From NCBI GenBank assembly GCA_963701735.1, contig CAVPBI010000032.1:1-64000 (forward strand): DNA of 64,000 nucleotides, in the 5' to 3' direction. This stretch comes from CAWABB01 sp963701735. Its GTDB lineage: Bacteria > Bacteroidota > Ignavibacteria > UBA10030 > UBA6906. The translations under genes and the position numbers were made by a program. The notes below the pieces were generated by a model, which was not told the origin of the DNA, did no database searches, and saw only the letters and a list, made by a program, of their open reading frames with translations. Of this stretch, positions 63,055 through 64,000 are shown in pieces (position 1 is the first letter of the stretch; each line of letters begins with the position of its first letter).

Positions 63055-64000
63055 ATGGCCCTCATTCGCAAGCAAGACGCTCTTGATTATCACAGCCAGG
63101 GACGGCGCGGAAAGATCGAAGTCGTTTCGACCAAACCGTGCGCAACCCAGCGTGACCTCTCGATGGCCTACACCCCCGGGGTGGCGGAGCCATGTCGCGA
63201 GATTCACGCGAACCCGGGTGATGCTTACAAGTATACCGCCAAGGGGAACCTGGTCGCCGTCGTCAGCAACGGTACGGCGGTGCTGGGCCTCGGCGACATC
63301 GGAGCCCTCGCCGGGAAGCCGGTGATGGAAGGAAAAGGCGTTCTCTTCAAGAGATTCGCCGACGTCGATGTCTTTGATATCGAACTGGATACCCACGACC
63401 CCGAAGAGATCATCCGGATCGTCCGGGCGCTGGAGCCGACGTTCGGCGGCATCAACCTCGAGGACATCAAAGCGCCGGAGTGTTTCCACATCGAGGAAGA
63501 GCTGAAGAAGACGATGAAGATCCCGGTGTTCCACGACGATCAGCACGGGACGGCCATCATCTCCGGGGCGGGCCTGGTGAACGCGCTGGAGATCGTCGGA
63601 AAGAAGATCGGGGACGTGAAGGTTGTCTTCAGCGGCGCCGGCGCCGCCGGGATTGCCTGCGCAAAGTTCTACGTGAAGCTCGGCGTCAAGCGCGAAAATC
63701 TCATCCTGGTGGACACGAAAGGCGTCGTCTACAAGGGGCGGAAGGAAGGGATGAACCCGTACAAGGAGTTCTTCGCGATCGACACCGATGCGCGGACGCT
63801 TGCTGATGCCATACGCGGGGCGGATGTCTTTGCGGGCGTCTCCGTCAAGGGGGTCCTCACGAAGGAGATGGTGAAGACGATGGCGAAGGATGCCATCATC
63901 TTCGCCATGGCGAATCCCGATCCGGAGATCACACCGGAAGACGCGCTTCGATGCCCGGAAAGATGTCATCGTGGCCACGGGACGGTCGGATTATCCGAAC
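63055..64000 (+). CDS. Malic enzyme (partial; apparent frameshift near the window end)
   Basis: Oxidatively decarboxylates malate to pyruvate with NAD(P). The visible 315 residues start MALIRKQDALDYHSQGRRGK and contain MAYTPGVAEPCREI, VLGLGDIGALAGKPVMEGKG, GGINLEDIKAPECFHIEEEL, PVFHDDQHGTAIISGAGL and the Rossmann motif VFSGAGAAGIACAKFYV. This is the MaeB type, which often carries a C-terminal phosphotransacetylase-like domain that would lie beyond the window. Near 63946-63953 one extra base breaks the frame; repaired, it reads ARKDVIVATGRSDYPN, the conserved block. AAGGAGG precedes the ATG. Confidence 0.93.
   Translation, partial: MALIRKQDALDYHSQGRRGKIEVVSTKPCATQRDLSMAYTPGVAEPCREIHANPGDAYKYTAKGNLVAVVSNGTAVLGLGDIGALAGKPVMEGKGVLFKRFADVDVFDIELDTHDPEEIIRIVRALEPTFGGINLEDIKAPECFHIEEELKKTMKIPVFHDDQHGTAIISGAGLVNALEIVGKKIGDVKVVFSGAGAAGIACAKFYVKLGVKRENLILVDTKGVVYKGRKEGMNPYKEFFAIDTDARTLADAIRGADVFAGVSVKGVLTKEMVKTMAKDAIIFAMANPDPEITPEDALRCPERCHRGHGTVGLSE

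Noticed and set aside
1..64000. tRNA or rRNA genes, CRISPR arrays, transposons, phage genes
   Set aside because: No cloverleaf-like sequence, regularly spaced repeats, transposase motifs, terminal inverted repeats or phage structural genes were noticed on either strand.

Overview
The window is a gene-dense, GC-rich bacterial chromosome segment. By gene content it belongs to the FCB group, most like the Ignavibacteria/Kryptonia/Chlorobi side of Bacteroidota. The reasons are a type IX secretion (T9SS) C-terminal sorting domain with the PNPFNP motif, a PorV/FadL-like outer-membrane protein, a DUF5916 outer-membrane protein, LPS genes (kdsB, GT9 and GT4 transferases), and an ATP synthase operon that follows a bactofilin gene and lacks atpD and atpC. 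No rRNA, tRNA, insertion sequence, prophage or CRISPR array was seen, and no stretch longer than 300 bases lacks a gene.

Layout. 1-1.5 kb: a truncated BtuF-like binding protein and a small propeller/T9SS protein, both on the minus strand. 1.7-14 kb: a plus-strand run with murA, a membrane gluzincin-TPR protein, a GT9 transferase, enolase, a phosphohexomutase, a GalT-like protein, an ABC-F ATPase and an RlmD-type methyltransferase. 14-18.7 kb: a DUF5916 barrel, an alpha/beta hydrolase and a GT4 transferase. 18.8-25.5 kb: M23 peptidase, bactofilin and the ATP synthase genes atpI/B/E/F/H/A/G. 25.5-29.2 kb: the translation cluster ffh-rpsP-khpA-rimM-trmD-rplS. 29.3-34.8 kb: an MqnA-like protein, recN, cysS and an amidohydrolase. 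34.8-38.2 kb: three envelope proteins. 38.3-43 kb: an S45 acylase, a sirtuin and pyruvate kinase. 43-51.4 kb, minus strand: STAS protein, half-size GT9-like protein, ligA, rodZ, hybrid kinase, HU and DinG. 51.5-53.4 kb: an MFS carrier and a DUF2147 protein. 53.4-62.8 kb, minus strand: alcohol dehydrogenase, aldo/keto reductase, pabBC, pyrG, DUF502, kdsB, gatC, plsC and an M48 peptidase. 63 kb to the end: malic enzyme, truncated by the window edge.

Three things stand out. First, at least eight and probably nine conserved genes are broken by one apparent single-base shift, often beside a short homopolymer. This looks like assembly error more than decay, so the affected genes are annotated across the shift. 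Second, ten sites share one promoter layout, TTGnnn-N17-TAnnTT or very close to it; this has the same geometry as the Bacteroidota TTTG/TAnnTTTG promoter. At least three genes start about 8 bases after the -10 box, which suggests leaderless mRNAs. Third, the leader of the BtuF-like gene can form a 12-bp hairpin whose 5' arm could instead pair with a downstream segment, like a small RNA switch. The best protein candidates for new biochemistry are the GalT-like protein paired with a phosphohexomutase, the membrane gluzincin-TPR protein, and the MqnA-like protein with an acidic tail.
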